From contig OX375876.1 of NCBI GenBank assembly GCA_947359465.1, positions 68,764,998 to 68,828,997 of the forward strand: DNA of 64,000 nucleotides. Reading direction: 5' to 3'. Positions 33,930 through 44,465 of the stretch are shown one piece after another. A program made the translations under genes and the position numbers. How positions within the stretch are numbered: the stretch's first letter is position 1; every line of letters starts with the position of its first letter. The notes under the pieces are model-generated. The model was given only the letters and a program-made list of their open reading frames with translations, ran no database searches and was not told where the DNA came from. The stretch is from Metellina segmentata (Eukaryota; Arthropoda; Arachnida; Araneae; Tetragnathidae).

Positions 33930-33956
33930 AACGTGCTTCGCAAAGCGAAGCACGTT
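33930..33956. repeat. perfect 12-bp-stem hairpin at the LINE 5' breakpoint
   Basis: AACGTGCTTCGC, loop AAA, then the exact complement. It lies at the point where LINE homology stops. The three-base loop and GCTTCGC wording recall the hairpins of the 10717 element. Confidence 0.9.
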
Positions 33957-34500
33957 TATCGACTAAATAAGTATTACATATTTATAATAAAACTTCAAAA
34001 TTAATTTACATACTTTATTTAAAACCAAGGCATACTTTCAGAATTTTCAACTCTTTAGATAATTCTTTAAAGTTTAATATTTTGGCATTGACCTAGAAGA
34101 TGTGTTATTTATAAAGTGTATGTGTGGTAATTTGGGGTGGTGTAGGGAGGTTGCTCTATAGCTAGAGAAGAAAAAAGATGTGGCAAGGAGCGCGCTTTGC
34201 ACTGCAGAACATCGTAATTTATGATTGAAAAACAAGCGGCCAGTATTTTGATTAAATTTAGGAAAAATTCTTCTGCAAAGACTTTGTTTGTTCTGCTGCG
34301 TACGTCCCAGTTTTAAGCACTTTCTGCTAACGACGCTGATTCTTTAGTGCTGACTTAGCCATTTTTAGTGCCTGTTTCTATAGTTTAGTCACGACCCACC
34401 AACCATTCCTGCCAATAGCATGATCTCAAGTGTTTCCCAGGAACTGCTGGTAACCTAGGGATTGCATTACTTGGCAAATATTTCATTTATTCAAAGATTC
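33957..34500. other. no recognised feature
   Basis: AT-rich, no gene, no clear repeat. Confidence 0.5.
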
Positions 34501-35288
34501 GTTACACTAAGGTAATTCTGGAACAGATGCCCCACTTAAGGAAAATGCGTTATAAAATAAATTGGGTATTAACAATAAAAACGAAAATTTGTGGCAATAC
34601 ATAATAGTTATTGTTTATCAATGCTGAATAGTTGTTTTTCACTACATAGAAGATGCCCTTTTCCACGCTCTACCAATCAATTCTGAAGCTTGGATTCGTC
34701 CAATTGATAAATTATAATCAAAATTTATAGTTTCAATAATATTAATTTTACGTTAAATATTTAATGATGTACAAATATTACAATATTTTGTTAAAACAAT
34801 ATGATTTTAAAAACACTGATTTGAAATTTAAACAACTAAAAGGCACCTCTCCCTGAAAATGCATGTGGGGCATCTCCCCCGATATATATGTGAGGCGTCT
34901 ATCCTTTTGGTATGGGAGAGATGCGTCGGCAACTGTTCGAAGTAAAAGACAGTACAAATGGCGGTGCACTACCTAAAGTCGACTGATAAACTCCTGATTA
35001 TAGATTTGTATGCTTACATAAAAAAAATCCATTCAAATTATCTAATGCCAGCCTTACACTACAACATCAATCTTATAACGGGGTAGAAAAAATATGGTGC
35101 TTACTTGAAATATTGTTGTGATAGCAGATAACAAAAGCTGATGTAATAAAACTTTCACATCACACCAAACAATATCTAACTGAAACATTCATGGAACTAA
35201 TAGAGCAACATAGAGTAAAGTTTCAAAATTACATCATGTGCGGCATCTCTACCGGTGGGGCGTCTCACCCGGAATTACCTCGTGTTAC
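34501..35288. mobile_element. candidate non-autonomous TIR element (~790 bp)
   Basis: The left border GTTACACTAAGGTAATTCTG continues AACAGATGCCCCAC. The right border, complemented, reads GTAACACGAGGTAATTCCGG then TGAGACGCCCCAC. The ends match over about 36 bp with several differences. Internal GGGGCATCTCCCCC and GAGGCGTCT (34866-34895) echo the end motif, as subterminal binding sites would. No transposase; the 63-codon frame at 34778-34969 has no motif. No target duplication could be fixed. Confidence 0.5.
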
Positions 35289-37225
35289 TTTGGAAATAAT
35301 CCAAGTACTTAAGTATTTCCAGACAGTTTACTCTTCACGATTGATAAACCTTTGAATGGAACATCCATCCCTCAATACGATAAATTACCGAGAGGGAGGT
35401 ATTGGTAAGCAATAGGTGTTTTAAAATGTGCTATACCTCGTTATGATATTTTTACACGTCATTAGGCTGACTCTGACAAGTTCTGTTGAAAATTCATACT
35501 TTTCATGTTTTTATTGATAAACAAATTTGTGGGAACTGTATAATCACTTAACGTGCTCCCTTTTTCTTTTATATGGTAAAGGAAGGACTTATTTCAGACG
35601 TAAAAATTTTAAATACGATTTTATAACGAACTGAGGGACTGAGAGGCCACCCCGTGGAACTGACTTGTAACTAATTTGCTCTGAGTCCCGTAGCATGCAG
35701 ACTACTAACAGCTGATTCGCAACTGGAGGGTAGTGAAAAGCAAAGACTGTTATTGGAGAATCGAAAATTTTATGTACTTGCAGGAACCTGTCACTCCAAG
35801 ATACCTAAAAATTAAATGGTACACATAGGTACCGAAGACACATTTTAAGTATAGTGGAATGAATAAAATTTCATTTTTACGTGAAATGAAAACAATTTTA
35901 AATTAATTTTAAAGAATTATAGAAAGTGAGGACAGTAATGTTGGTAGGTCGATGCGTCATCAGAGAGGAGCCTGACCCAGTGAACACTAAGTGATGATTT
36001 CTAATACTAATGCTAAAAGAAACTCATTCACCACTGGGAACGATAAACCAAGGTTAGGCTTCCTTTACGACACAAAAAGTTAAACATCAGTTAAAATATC
36101 TCAGTGGGAGGCTCAACCACTTGGTGAACTGGAAGACTTGGGTACGAAGAAGTTTGCACGTAAGCATTCCATACCTTGAGAACGACCTAGCTTTAAATTT
36201 TACAGCTTGCTAACGAGTAAGTGGATTAACGAGTTTACAACAGTCCCACAGGGCCAAATAGTACGACGAGCTACAGTAACTATAAATAAACTGTTACTCG
36301 TTCAATAACCACTTTCTTAGGAAGTTCGATCGATCTACCTTACAGCAGACAATGACGGAACTACCTGGCGTTTTCCACAAACCCATATCGCGGGCACCTC
36401 TGTTTATTAATTCATCTCCATTAAGGCATGCATTCCTCGAAGTATAACAAACGAGTCCGTTTAAGCAAAAGGAATAAAGAGGTTTTAATACATTCCTCCC
36501 GAAAACCGAATGGAATAAAAATTATTTCGATAATCTCCGCTTCCCCACCGCCGGGTAAAACCACGGTTCCAGACTCCTGCACATTGCTGCAGCGTAATCA
36601 AAATCCGTTTTATAACTGCCATCAAAATGAATATCGCGAAAACAGAAGGGGATAACGGCAATACGTAAAATTAAAATCTTGAGTAAGCCATCGCGCCTTG
36701 AAGAATGTAAGCCTTATGATTAATGCGGCGGATAATGAGTTTTCGGAAGCTGTGGGAGAAGGGGCTTTATTAATAATACACGCTCTGTACCTGGCAAGAC
36801 TTTGGGTACACGTATTAATCTGAGGAAGTGTTTATTGATTATTCTTCCAGGAGAAAGGGCCTCACACAAAACCCGTGTATGGATGTTGCCAATTACTCAT
36901 TTTAAAGATAATGTTTTTAGAGAGTCTGCCGTCCGGGCCAATAGCCCAGAGGGGAATCGATCAGAGAAACAGTGACGTGCTGAGGAACTGGGAAGTGGTG
37001 TCTGGATTGATAAAAGGGCAGATTTTATTTTTCTAGGGGAAGTCTCTCGATATATTTATGCATACTTTTCATACATACGATCAGCCATAGCTTCTTAAGA
37101 ATGAGACTGAAATATCCTTTCATTTTCCAAATAGATGCATCTCAGTCTTGAGCACATAGACATGAAGTAGAGAGATACTTTAATTGATGTCGCACTGCAG
37201 CAACACATGTGGGATATTTAAGAGG
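35289..37225. other. 1.9-kb stretch without recognised features
   Basis: A 75-codon plus-strand frame at 36428-36655 is lysine/arginine rich at its start but shows no domain. GC content is somewhat higher than in the neighbours. No repeat structure found. Confidence 0.4.
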
Positions 37226-37345
37226 GTCCAGGATAAATCCCGAAGGAAAAGGGAAAACATCTTGCAATTTTTAACCACCGTCAGATGACTAGGTCAATAA
37301 CTGAGCTTTGCCCCCCATTCGCCAAGCTGGATCCCATCAACGCCA
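37226..37345 (-). mobile_element. SINE body fragment
   Basis: GGGTCCAGGATAAATCCCGA, GCAATTTTTAACCACCGTCA and GATGACTAGGTCA correspond to the reversed 3' half of the SINE at 48165-48331 (GGTCCGGGATCAACTCCCCA, TTTTCAACCACGGTCAGATG). Confidence 0.6.
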
Positions 37346-37349
37346 AACA

Positions 37350-37840
37350 TGGAATGGCAGTGTATCATGCTTACATGCTTGTCGTGTTAAATTATCCCGT
37401 TTCTTCCTTGGGACTGATTATTGCATCTGCATGTGCCGGAACCACAATGCGGACCAATGCAGTTTACTTTCGAATGTCATACCACTGTAAATATTAGTGT
37501 GATGATGTGGGGATCCAACTAACGACAGTCAGTTTTCTCTTGTAGTGAACCGAGGCAGTTTAAACGTTCATTACTACTTTTACCACATCTTACAACCTGC
37601 TATTTTGCATTTCATGTCGTGACCAAGGACCGTTATTATTTATCATGCCGATAACGCCTACCCGCATAGGACTTGTCTCTCCCAGGAGTGACTCTGTGAT
37701 GCTGAAATCCTTCCTTAGCCAGCTAGACACCCAGATATCTCTCCCATTGAGCGTGTCTTGGATATGTTTGGTCGTCAATCACATATAATAAGATCACCCC
37801 GGGAATATGAGGAAGCTGGAGCAGCATGCTTAGCATAATT
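37350..37840 (+). pseudogene. Tc1-like transposase fragment
   Basis: Different plus-strand frames give HVPEPQCGPMQFTFEC then HTTVNISVMMWGS (the G-x-x-x-V-M-V-W-G region), then from 37590 on HADNAYPHRTCLSQE, stop, LCDAEILP, stop, PARHPDISPIERVLDMFGRQ. DNAYPHR holds the second catalytic Asp; PDISPIERV holds the third, acidic Glu. At least two in-frame stops and a frame change make it dead. No ends recognised. Confidence 0.75.
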
Positions 37841-38195
37841 TTCCACATGATAGCATAAGGGTTTTGATTCACTTCAGGCTACGTCGTATATTTGCACGTA
37901 TTGCCACCGAAGGGGACTTTGCAGTTTACTAATGACCTTTTATTACCTTTCTGGAGTATATAATTATAAAGAGTCGTCAAGATTTGAGATTATGGGTCAT
38001 TTCTTTGTTTCTTAGCACTGCTATATTTTGAAACGGAAGTTATATACAAACCATTTCACAATCATTTAATAATACTGTGTTGTTGAAGTAACATAATACA
38101 AATAAAATAGTCAACTTTATCACAGGATAGCATTTAACAAAACGCTCTTTGAAAAATCTCTCTCATGAACCCAAAAAATCTCAACCAAGCTTGGG
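37841..38195. other. no recognised feature
   Basis: AT-rich flank between the Tc1 fragment and the truncated Gypsy element. Confidence 0.5.
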
Positions 38196-38239
38196 AAGAA
38201 CGTTCCTATAAATATATTCATCTATTCAACTCAAACTTA

Positions 38240-39720
38240 ATTCCATTTTCATTAACCACGTATCCTAGGAACTCGGTTTCTTTCTTGCCGAATTCGCATT
38301 ATGGTAATTGTAATGTTAGTTTGGCTGACTTCAGACAATCCACACAACGTTTCTTCAGTCTGTCCATCATCTCCGACCAGTTTTTTGCAGGTATGAAAAT
38401 GTCATCCAAATAACATACTACTGTATTGTTCAGCAATGGTCCAAGTACTATATGCATCATGCGTTGAAACTCCGAAGGAGCGTTGGTCAATCCAAAAATC
38501 ATTCTTTCTAACTGTCCAGTATCGTCGGGAGTTATGAAAGCCGTCTTCTGTTTGGCGTCTTCACTTTACAGAATCAGTAAATACCCATGGACAAAATCTA
38601 ACGTTGCAAATATTAAACTGTTCTTTAAGGACTCTAACAGATCATCTATCCTTGGTAATGGATATTTATATTTTATAGTTTGCAAATTTAACTTTCGATA
38701 GTCAACTACTAAACGGTGTTCCCCCATCTTCTTCTTTACAATAATCACTGGACTTGCGTAAGGAGATCTTGTTTCAGTAACATTCCGTTATCTTTCAGTT
38801 TCTCACGATTTCCTTTATTATAGCTCGTTCTTCGGCATTTGTTCGTATGGTCGCATGGAAATTTGTTTGCTGCCTTCCACTTCTTTAATTTCCATCGTTA
38901 TCAAATCAATACACCCAAGCTCACTCAAGTTTAGAGAAAAGCAATCTCTATATTCGTTTAGAAGATGAACTAACTCTTGCTTCTCATCATAAGTAACATC
39001 TTCATCCGTTTTTATGTCTTCATTCCTGATTGGGAGTTTTATTTCTGGAATTTCATTTGAAGTATTTAAAATTTGGTTGTCGAAAATTTCGAAACTGTCG
39101 GATTTTGGAGTTTTATCAACCAAGATCGAAACGACACATTCTTTATTTTCTAAACAATCATTGCTTGAAAGCAATTTTTCTGCTTCACCTCTACCAACAC
39201 ATTGGTTTTCCATTAAAATAATACTTTGATTTTGACTATTTGCAATCAGTATTTTTGCTTCTCCTTTAACCACTTCCAATAAACAACCTATATTTTCAGT
39301 TCCCTTAACCATGACTAATCCGTTATTCTGACTTTCAGTTCTACATTGGACCAGATTAACTGTATTTTTCTCGAGTACAGTAGCTTGCACTGATTTCAGA
39401 GTTACACGTGTGTTATCCAAACTAAGTTGCAGTTTATTGAATGGCGCTTCATCGATATGTAATTGGTTACCCATTCTGGCATAGGCTATATGAGACATAT
39501 CCAACCATGTTTTACCAACTAACAAGTCCACTGGTTGATTTTCATCGCCTACAATGAGAACTGTTATTTCCTTTCCCAAGACAGTATCAATTTCAATATC
39601 AACTACTCCTTTTCTAAGAATTTTAGCAGCTGGTGTAATTTGGTTGCCAAATCCGTAAACTTCATTTATTTCAGGAATAACTTGAATATTTAACTTCTTT
39701 GCGACTGATTCTCTCATCAA
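38240..39720 (-). pseudogene. pol: Gypsy pol: protease to reverse transcriptase, truncated
   Basis: One frame runs from 39720 to 38818 (VDLLVGKTWLDMSHIAYARM; LLNEYRDCFSLNLSELGCID; SMRPYEQMPKNE, then stop). In the same frame RT continues with VKKKMGEHRLVVDYRKLNLQ, YPLPRIDDLLESL, FATLDFVHGYLL, a stop near 38566, TAFITPDDTGQLERMIFGLT, NAPSEFQRMMH, NNTVVCYLDDIFIPAKNWSE (YLDD catalytic pair near 38415) and CEFGKKETEFLGYVVNENG. Then it meets the LTR-like stub. It would copy the element RNA; stops and the lost C-terminal half prevent this. Confidence 0.9.
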
Positions 39721-39925
39721 ACATCCTGAGCTTCCTGCATCAATTAATGCATTTACCCAGTTTTCATTGTTAAGCCTGCCCGTTTTGAGGTAGAGAAACG
39801 AATTTGAACAATCGCTAATCTTTGTGGTTAAATTGTTAACGTTATTTCCAGAATTCTGCGTCTTCTCGGGACAATCCTTGGAATAATGTCCATAATAATT
39901 GCAATTGAAGCACTTGGAATCGCCT
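39640..39925 (-). pseudogene. Gypsy zinc knuckle and aspartic protease
   Basis: The minus strand gives CFNCNYYGHYSKDCPEKTQN (CX2CX4HX4C), then WVNALIDAGSSGCLMRESVA with the D-A-G-S active site near 39745, then KKLNIQVIPEINEVYGFGNQ. The frame is open here and continues into the pol frame below. Confidence 0.85.
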
Positions 39926-40036
39926 TTCTCGTTACGTAAAGGTTTCCGGTTGCCTTGCGTTATACAATTTTGGGTTGATTTCGTTTGTGGAACTCGGGGC
40001 TACCTGTTGTCATATTCAGAACGTTGAGAACGAGCA

Positions 40037-40937
40037 TTACTTTTTATCGAATTGATTTGTCTGCTTAAGGTTAAAGGCCTTAAACGTAGACCTAACTCCT
40101 CTCACTGTTTCATATTGGTCTAACTTGTCTGCAAGTTCTTTAGGAGTTACGAACTTCGACCACTCATCTATGAAACGATCTTTAAGTTCATTAGGGACTT
40201 GTCTCTTCATCTGGTCTGCAATCATCAAATCTTTCAGAGCTTTAAAATCTACGATACCTAATTCCGCGATCCATTCCTCAAAGAAGTTTTGTAATTCAAA
40301 ACCAAAGTCACTCCATGTACTGTTTGAATTTTGTTGTCGAGTAAATGTTTGATGGAATTTTTCTGAACTAAGTTTAAACCGTTTCAATAGCAACCTCTTA
40401 ACATGTTCATAACCGTTTGCTGTTTCCTCTTTTCTCTTTTGCGAAATTTCGAAAGGGAGCAATCCCAACAGGCGCGAAACCCAATTCACTTTATGGTAAT
40501 TCAGCTCTCCGCGCTTGTTGTTCAAATAGAACTAAATAAAGACTAACTTCCGTCTCATTGAGATCAAACTTACGAATCAACTTTTGAAAATCAATATTTG
40601 GCTTATTGACAATTAACCCCTGATTAAACAAATGACCAGAATCCGTATCATTGGTGATATATATATTTTCATTTGTAATTCTCAACTTTTACAACTCAAA
40701 AGCTCGTTTCCTTTCGTTCTTTTCTAGCTCAAAAGATCGTTCTCTTTCTAATCGTTCTCGTTCCTTTTCCTTAATTATTCTTTCTAACATTAATTTAACA
40801 AACTCTTCTTCATAATTTTCAGAGTTTAAAATTAATGATTTTAACTCAACAACTTTCATTTTATCATTGATTTTCACACCTAACTCATCTGCTAATTCAC
40901 ATAATTCAACTTTCTTAGCTTTCGCCAAATAAGACAT
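40037..40937 (-). pseudogene. gag: Gypsy gag
   Basis: Begins MSYLAKAKKVELCELADELG at 40937; the Met 33 bases upstream is less likely because its relative at 59215 starts at the equivalent MAYL. An E/K/R-rich coiled coil follows (KEKERERLERERSFELEKNE), an in-frame stop at 40689, and a frameshift near 40491-40525. The capsid part reads WVSRLLGLLPFEISQKRKEE, YEHVKRLLLKRFKLSSEKFH and LKDLMIADQMKRQVPNELKD. It is a SCAN-like, Gypsy-type Gag of the same lineage as 58058-59215. Not functional as it stands. Confidence 0.85.
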
Positions 40938-41874
40938 TTTGCACAGCAACAGAAAAGAAAGTTCAGACACCCGCTATATGAATATTTGGTAAAAGTGAAG
41001 AACACAGTTAAATTCCAAATTTGGTGACTTTTGAAATTGTTACAACTCCAACAATTCCTTTACATGGAGGTTTCCGTAATGCGTTGGAATTCAAATTGTT
41101 CCGTTCGAGTTATACTTTAAATACAATTTTGGATATCACAGGAGCACGTACCTTTTAAATCCGTTACGTAGAGGTTTCCAGAATAAGTCGCACTGTAAAA
41201 GTTCATAGAAGCATTATACTTGAAAACAGGTTCCGTCAGAGCTAAATCTTCGAATAAGACTTAACTTCGTCGGTGCGATTTTTTGTCAATTTCGTAGTAG
41301 CTCTTTATACGAATTATTTCTTCGCAGAATCGTATATATTCTTTGATGGACTTTATCGTTGTCCGTCGGCGTTACTCCGTATTGCGTATTCCATTAGGCT
41401 TAATCGTTGCCCATCGTAATGCGTAAGGTGCGTTTACGTGAATTATTTACACGCTTTTGATCGTCGTCCTTTGTCGGATTGTAGATATCAATCCCACTTC
41501 TGAATTGATAAAACTTATCTTTAAAGTAAATGCAACGTTAGAATATATTCAAGGTAATCTTTACTTACGAACTTCTCTCGCACTTACTTCTCAATCGTAT
41601 TGTTCTATCAAATCTTTTTTTTTTATCGCGCTAGTTTACAAGAGTTCGTTGCCATGCTTACAAGCGATGCCAATAAAGAACGTTCCTATAAATATATTCA
41701 TCTATTCAACTCAAACCTTAAACTGGTATTCAAGTATTTGAAAACGTTCTAATCTGGAAATAACTGCTGATATCATTTTCCATCTCTTCCAATGAATAAG
41801 AGAAAGTAAAAAAAAAAGTATTATGTGGTTAGTAGTTTGCTTTTAAATATATATTCAAAACTATGTGTTATTTA

Positions 41875-43109
41875 GGGGAAGGTGTCGTACCTAGGGACAG
41901 TATTAAATAAATATTTTTCCTGAGGCTGTAATGTAGCTGAAGTTTGTTTTTTCCATCAACTATTTACATTCATTACTTTTGGAAGAATTTGACATTTTTT
42001 ATTTATTTGTATATACCTCGAACACTAACTGTTTAATAAATTGTTTTGTTAATCTATTCAAATGTCCCAAGGTTCTACTTGGTGTTGTACCTTGGGATAC
42101 ATGTTGTTGTACCTTGGGATACTGTTGTTGTACCTTGGGATACTGTTGTTGTACCTTGGGATACATGCTGTACCTTGAAATACATGCTGTACCTTGGAAT
42201 ACATGTTACTTTTAGATTGTTTGAAGTAGACTACATTCATAATAAATAAATTCCACACATACTAAATTCAGTATTTGTAAAAAATACACACAGTTTCAAC
42301 ATTTATCGCTTGGCAACACTGACGTCCATTATTTTAGTGTTTCTCTTGCTGTTATACGATGTAATGTAGTGGGCCGAGTGCTCTGTTTGTGAACACAACG
42401 AAACAGCCTAATTTACGAATAACTTGCATTTATTTTTAAAAAACTATATATAGACTATATTACGATAGAGATTTGCATCTCTGTGTTTTTAGCGCTGTGA
42501 AACAGGCAAAAATTCAACTGCCGTGGCCCCATAAACGAGCACCACAAAACAAACACCTCTGCTCAGCTCGAGCTCTCCAGCATATCTCTTTGTGTCATCA
42601 GATTTTTCAGGGAATCAGTTAAAAATCACCTGCACTCAAAACCAATGGGACGACTGTAGATGACAATCTGCGCGGCCCGGTCAGATGGAAGGGGCTTAAA
42701 AATTTTAGAATCCATAGACTCCAACGAAGAACGTGTTATAGATACAAAGCGAGGAATAAAAAAAATATTAGCTTGGTTACGAAGAAATTCCGCGTGAAAA
42801 AAAAGAAGGCATTGTGTCGTCATATGAATTTGTTCGATTTTATGAAGCCATCGACATCGAAATAAATTTTGACGTTGCACATTAATTTTTTTAATGTGTA
42901 TAAAAAATACAATTTTATTAAATATTTTTCTTAGTTCTTATTAGTTGTTTAGCAAACATACAAACACCTGTGGAATGCCAATCTTTGTGAGACTGTTCTC
43001 TGGTGGCAAATGGTAAACTGCAATGTGTTATTTTGCTACTTACGTAAAAGGAGGCAGCACAATATAAACTGTTTCAAGGTACAACTGTCCCAAGGTACAA
43101 CACCTTCCC
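41875..43109. mobile_element. DNA element with GGGAAGGTGT ends and an internal minisatellite
   Basis: The left border GGGGAAGGTGTCGTACCTAG then GGACAGT; the right border complemented reads GGGAAGGTGTTGTACCTTGG then GACAGTTGTACCTTG. Inside, near the left end, the GTACCTTGGGATAC motif is tandemly amplified. A plus-strand frame near 42710-42870 reads VTKKFRVKKKKALCRHMNLF (basic) and then DFMKPSTSK, stop; it could be the tail of a transposase but I cannot assign a family. No duplication of target was found. Confidence 0.65.
42082..42204. repeat. 19-22-bp minisatellite, six units
   Basis: Units at 42082, 42103, 42124, 42145, 42167 and 42186: GTTGTTGTACCTTGGGATAC plus T or AT; the last two units are shorter and carry AAATAC or GAATAC. 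The unit resembles the element's own terminal text GTTGTACCTTGGGAC. Open frames across it on both strands are artefacts. Confidence 0.95.
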
Positions 43110-43261
43110 ATAACTGAAATTGATGTACTTGATAATAACTTCGAAAAAACTATAGATTTTCATATTGTTTTCAACAAATATTTAGCATTCCTTTCATATT
43201 TTATATACATTTCAGACATATTTTCTCTTACTTGCACATATCCTTCAATAATTGTTCAATA

Positions 43262-44463
43262 CACTGAAGTGCCAAAAGTCATGGGATACCTCATAATATC
43301 GTGTGTGACCTCCTACTGCCCATCGAAGTGCAGAAACTCGACATGATATTTACTCAACAAGTCGTCGGAAGTCCCCTGAAAAAATAATCAACTCTGATGC
43401 ATCTACAGCCGTGTATAATTGCGAGAGTGGTGCCGGTGCAAGATTTTGTGCACGAACTGACCTTTCGTTCATCTCCCATATATGTTCGATGGGATCTATG
43501 TCTGGCGAACTAGGGGGCCAAATCATTCGCTGGAATTGTCTGCAATGTTCTTCTAACCAATCGCGAACGATTTTGGCTCGGTGACATGGCGCATTGCCAT
43601 CCTGGAAAATTCCATGGGTACATGAAGTCCGTGAAGGGCTTCAAATGGTCTCCAAGTAGCTGATCATAGACATTTCCAGTCAATGATCAGTTCAATTTGA
43701 CCAAATGACCCAGTCCATGCCATGTAAAAACAGCCCACTCCATTATGGAGCCACCACCATCTTGATCAGTGCCTCTTTGACAACTTGGTTCTATGGCCTC
43801 GTGGGGGTCTGCACCACACTCGAACCATCCCTCAGCTCTTAACAGCTAGAATCGTGTTTCATCTGACCAAGTAACGTTTTTACAGTCTTCTAGGGTCCAA
43901 CCGTTACGTTCACGAGCCCAGCAGAGGCGCTGCAGCCGATGACGTGTTGTTAGTAAGGGCACTCGAGTCGGTCTTCCGCTGCCATATCCCATCAACGCCA
44001 AATTTCGATGCACTATCCTCACGGACACGTCTGTCGAACGTCCCACATTGATTGTTGCTGTTATTTGACGCAGTTTTGCTTGTCTGTTAGCATTGACAAC
44101 TCTACGCCCACGTCGCTGATCTCGATCATTAAGTAGACGTGGTCGGCCACTGCGTTGTCCATGGTGGGAGGTAATGCCTGAAATTATATTTTCTCAGCAC
44201 ACTCTTGACAATGTGGATCGAGGAATGTTGAATTCCCATACAATTTCCGAAATGGAATGCTCCATGTGTCTAGCTCGTACTAGCATTTCGCGTTCAAATT
44301 CTGCTAATGCGGCCATAATCACGTCATAAAACGTTTCACATGAACCATTTGAATACAAATGAATACCCTGACAATGCAATGCCCATTTATACATTTCTTA
44401 CGCGATGCTACTGCTATCTGTATATTTGCATATTGCTATCCCATGACTTTTGGCACTTCAGTG
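43262..44463 (-). mobile_element. Tc1-like transposon, full length with good ends
   Basis: Ends CACTGAAGTGCCAAAAGTCA then TGGGATA, with the exact complement at the right (TATCCCATGACTTTTGGCAC then TTCAGTG). TA flanks at 43260-43261 and 44464-44465. 1202 bp. The terminal repeats are perfect over at least 27 bp although the gene is broken. Confidence 0.94.
43290..44394 (-). pseudogene. Tc1-like transposase, broken
   Basis: From a Met near 44394: an HTH region (EFEREMLVRARHMEHSISEI, then VWEFNIPRSTLSRVC), stop; GITSHHGQRSGRPRLLNDRD followed by RRGRRVVNANRQAKLRQIT (GRPR, AT-hook-like); MGYGSGRPTRVPLLTTRHRL; ARERNGWTLEDCKNVTWSDE with the first catalytic Asp in SDETRF, then a stop; GADPHEAIEPSCQRGTDQDG. 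After about 43700 the reading loses the second and third catalytic motifs through frameshifts. Not functional. Confidence 0.88.
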
Positions 44464-44465
44464 TA

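Larger units (their letters stand above)
38196..41716 (-). mobile_element. Gypsy LTR retrotransposon truncated in reverse transcriptase
   Basis: Minus-strand order: a 5' region (about 41716-40940), Gag (40937-40037), zinc knuckle, protease, and RT up to about 38240. RNase H and integrase are absent. A 41-bp identical segment (AAGAACGTTCCTATAAATAT onward, ending CTCAAAC) sits at both extremes, 38196-38236 and 41676-41716, and looks like the start of the LTR. RT runs straight into it. The element is therefore a large 3' deletion or an aborted reverse transcript joined to a stub of LTR. Confidence 0.8.

Noticed and set aside
36428..36655. 75-codon frame
   Set aside because: No domain, no splice context that I can defend.
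42082..42204. CRISPR-like regular repeats
   Set aside because: Units are contiguous without unique spacers, and the context is a eukaryotic transposon.
42046..42258. Frames with repeating VPWDTV or IPRYNNS units
   Set aside because: Direct translation of the 19-22-bp minisatellite.
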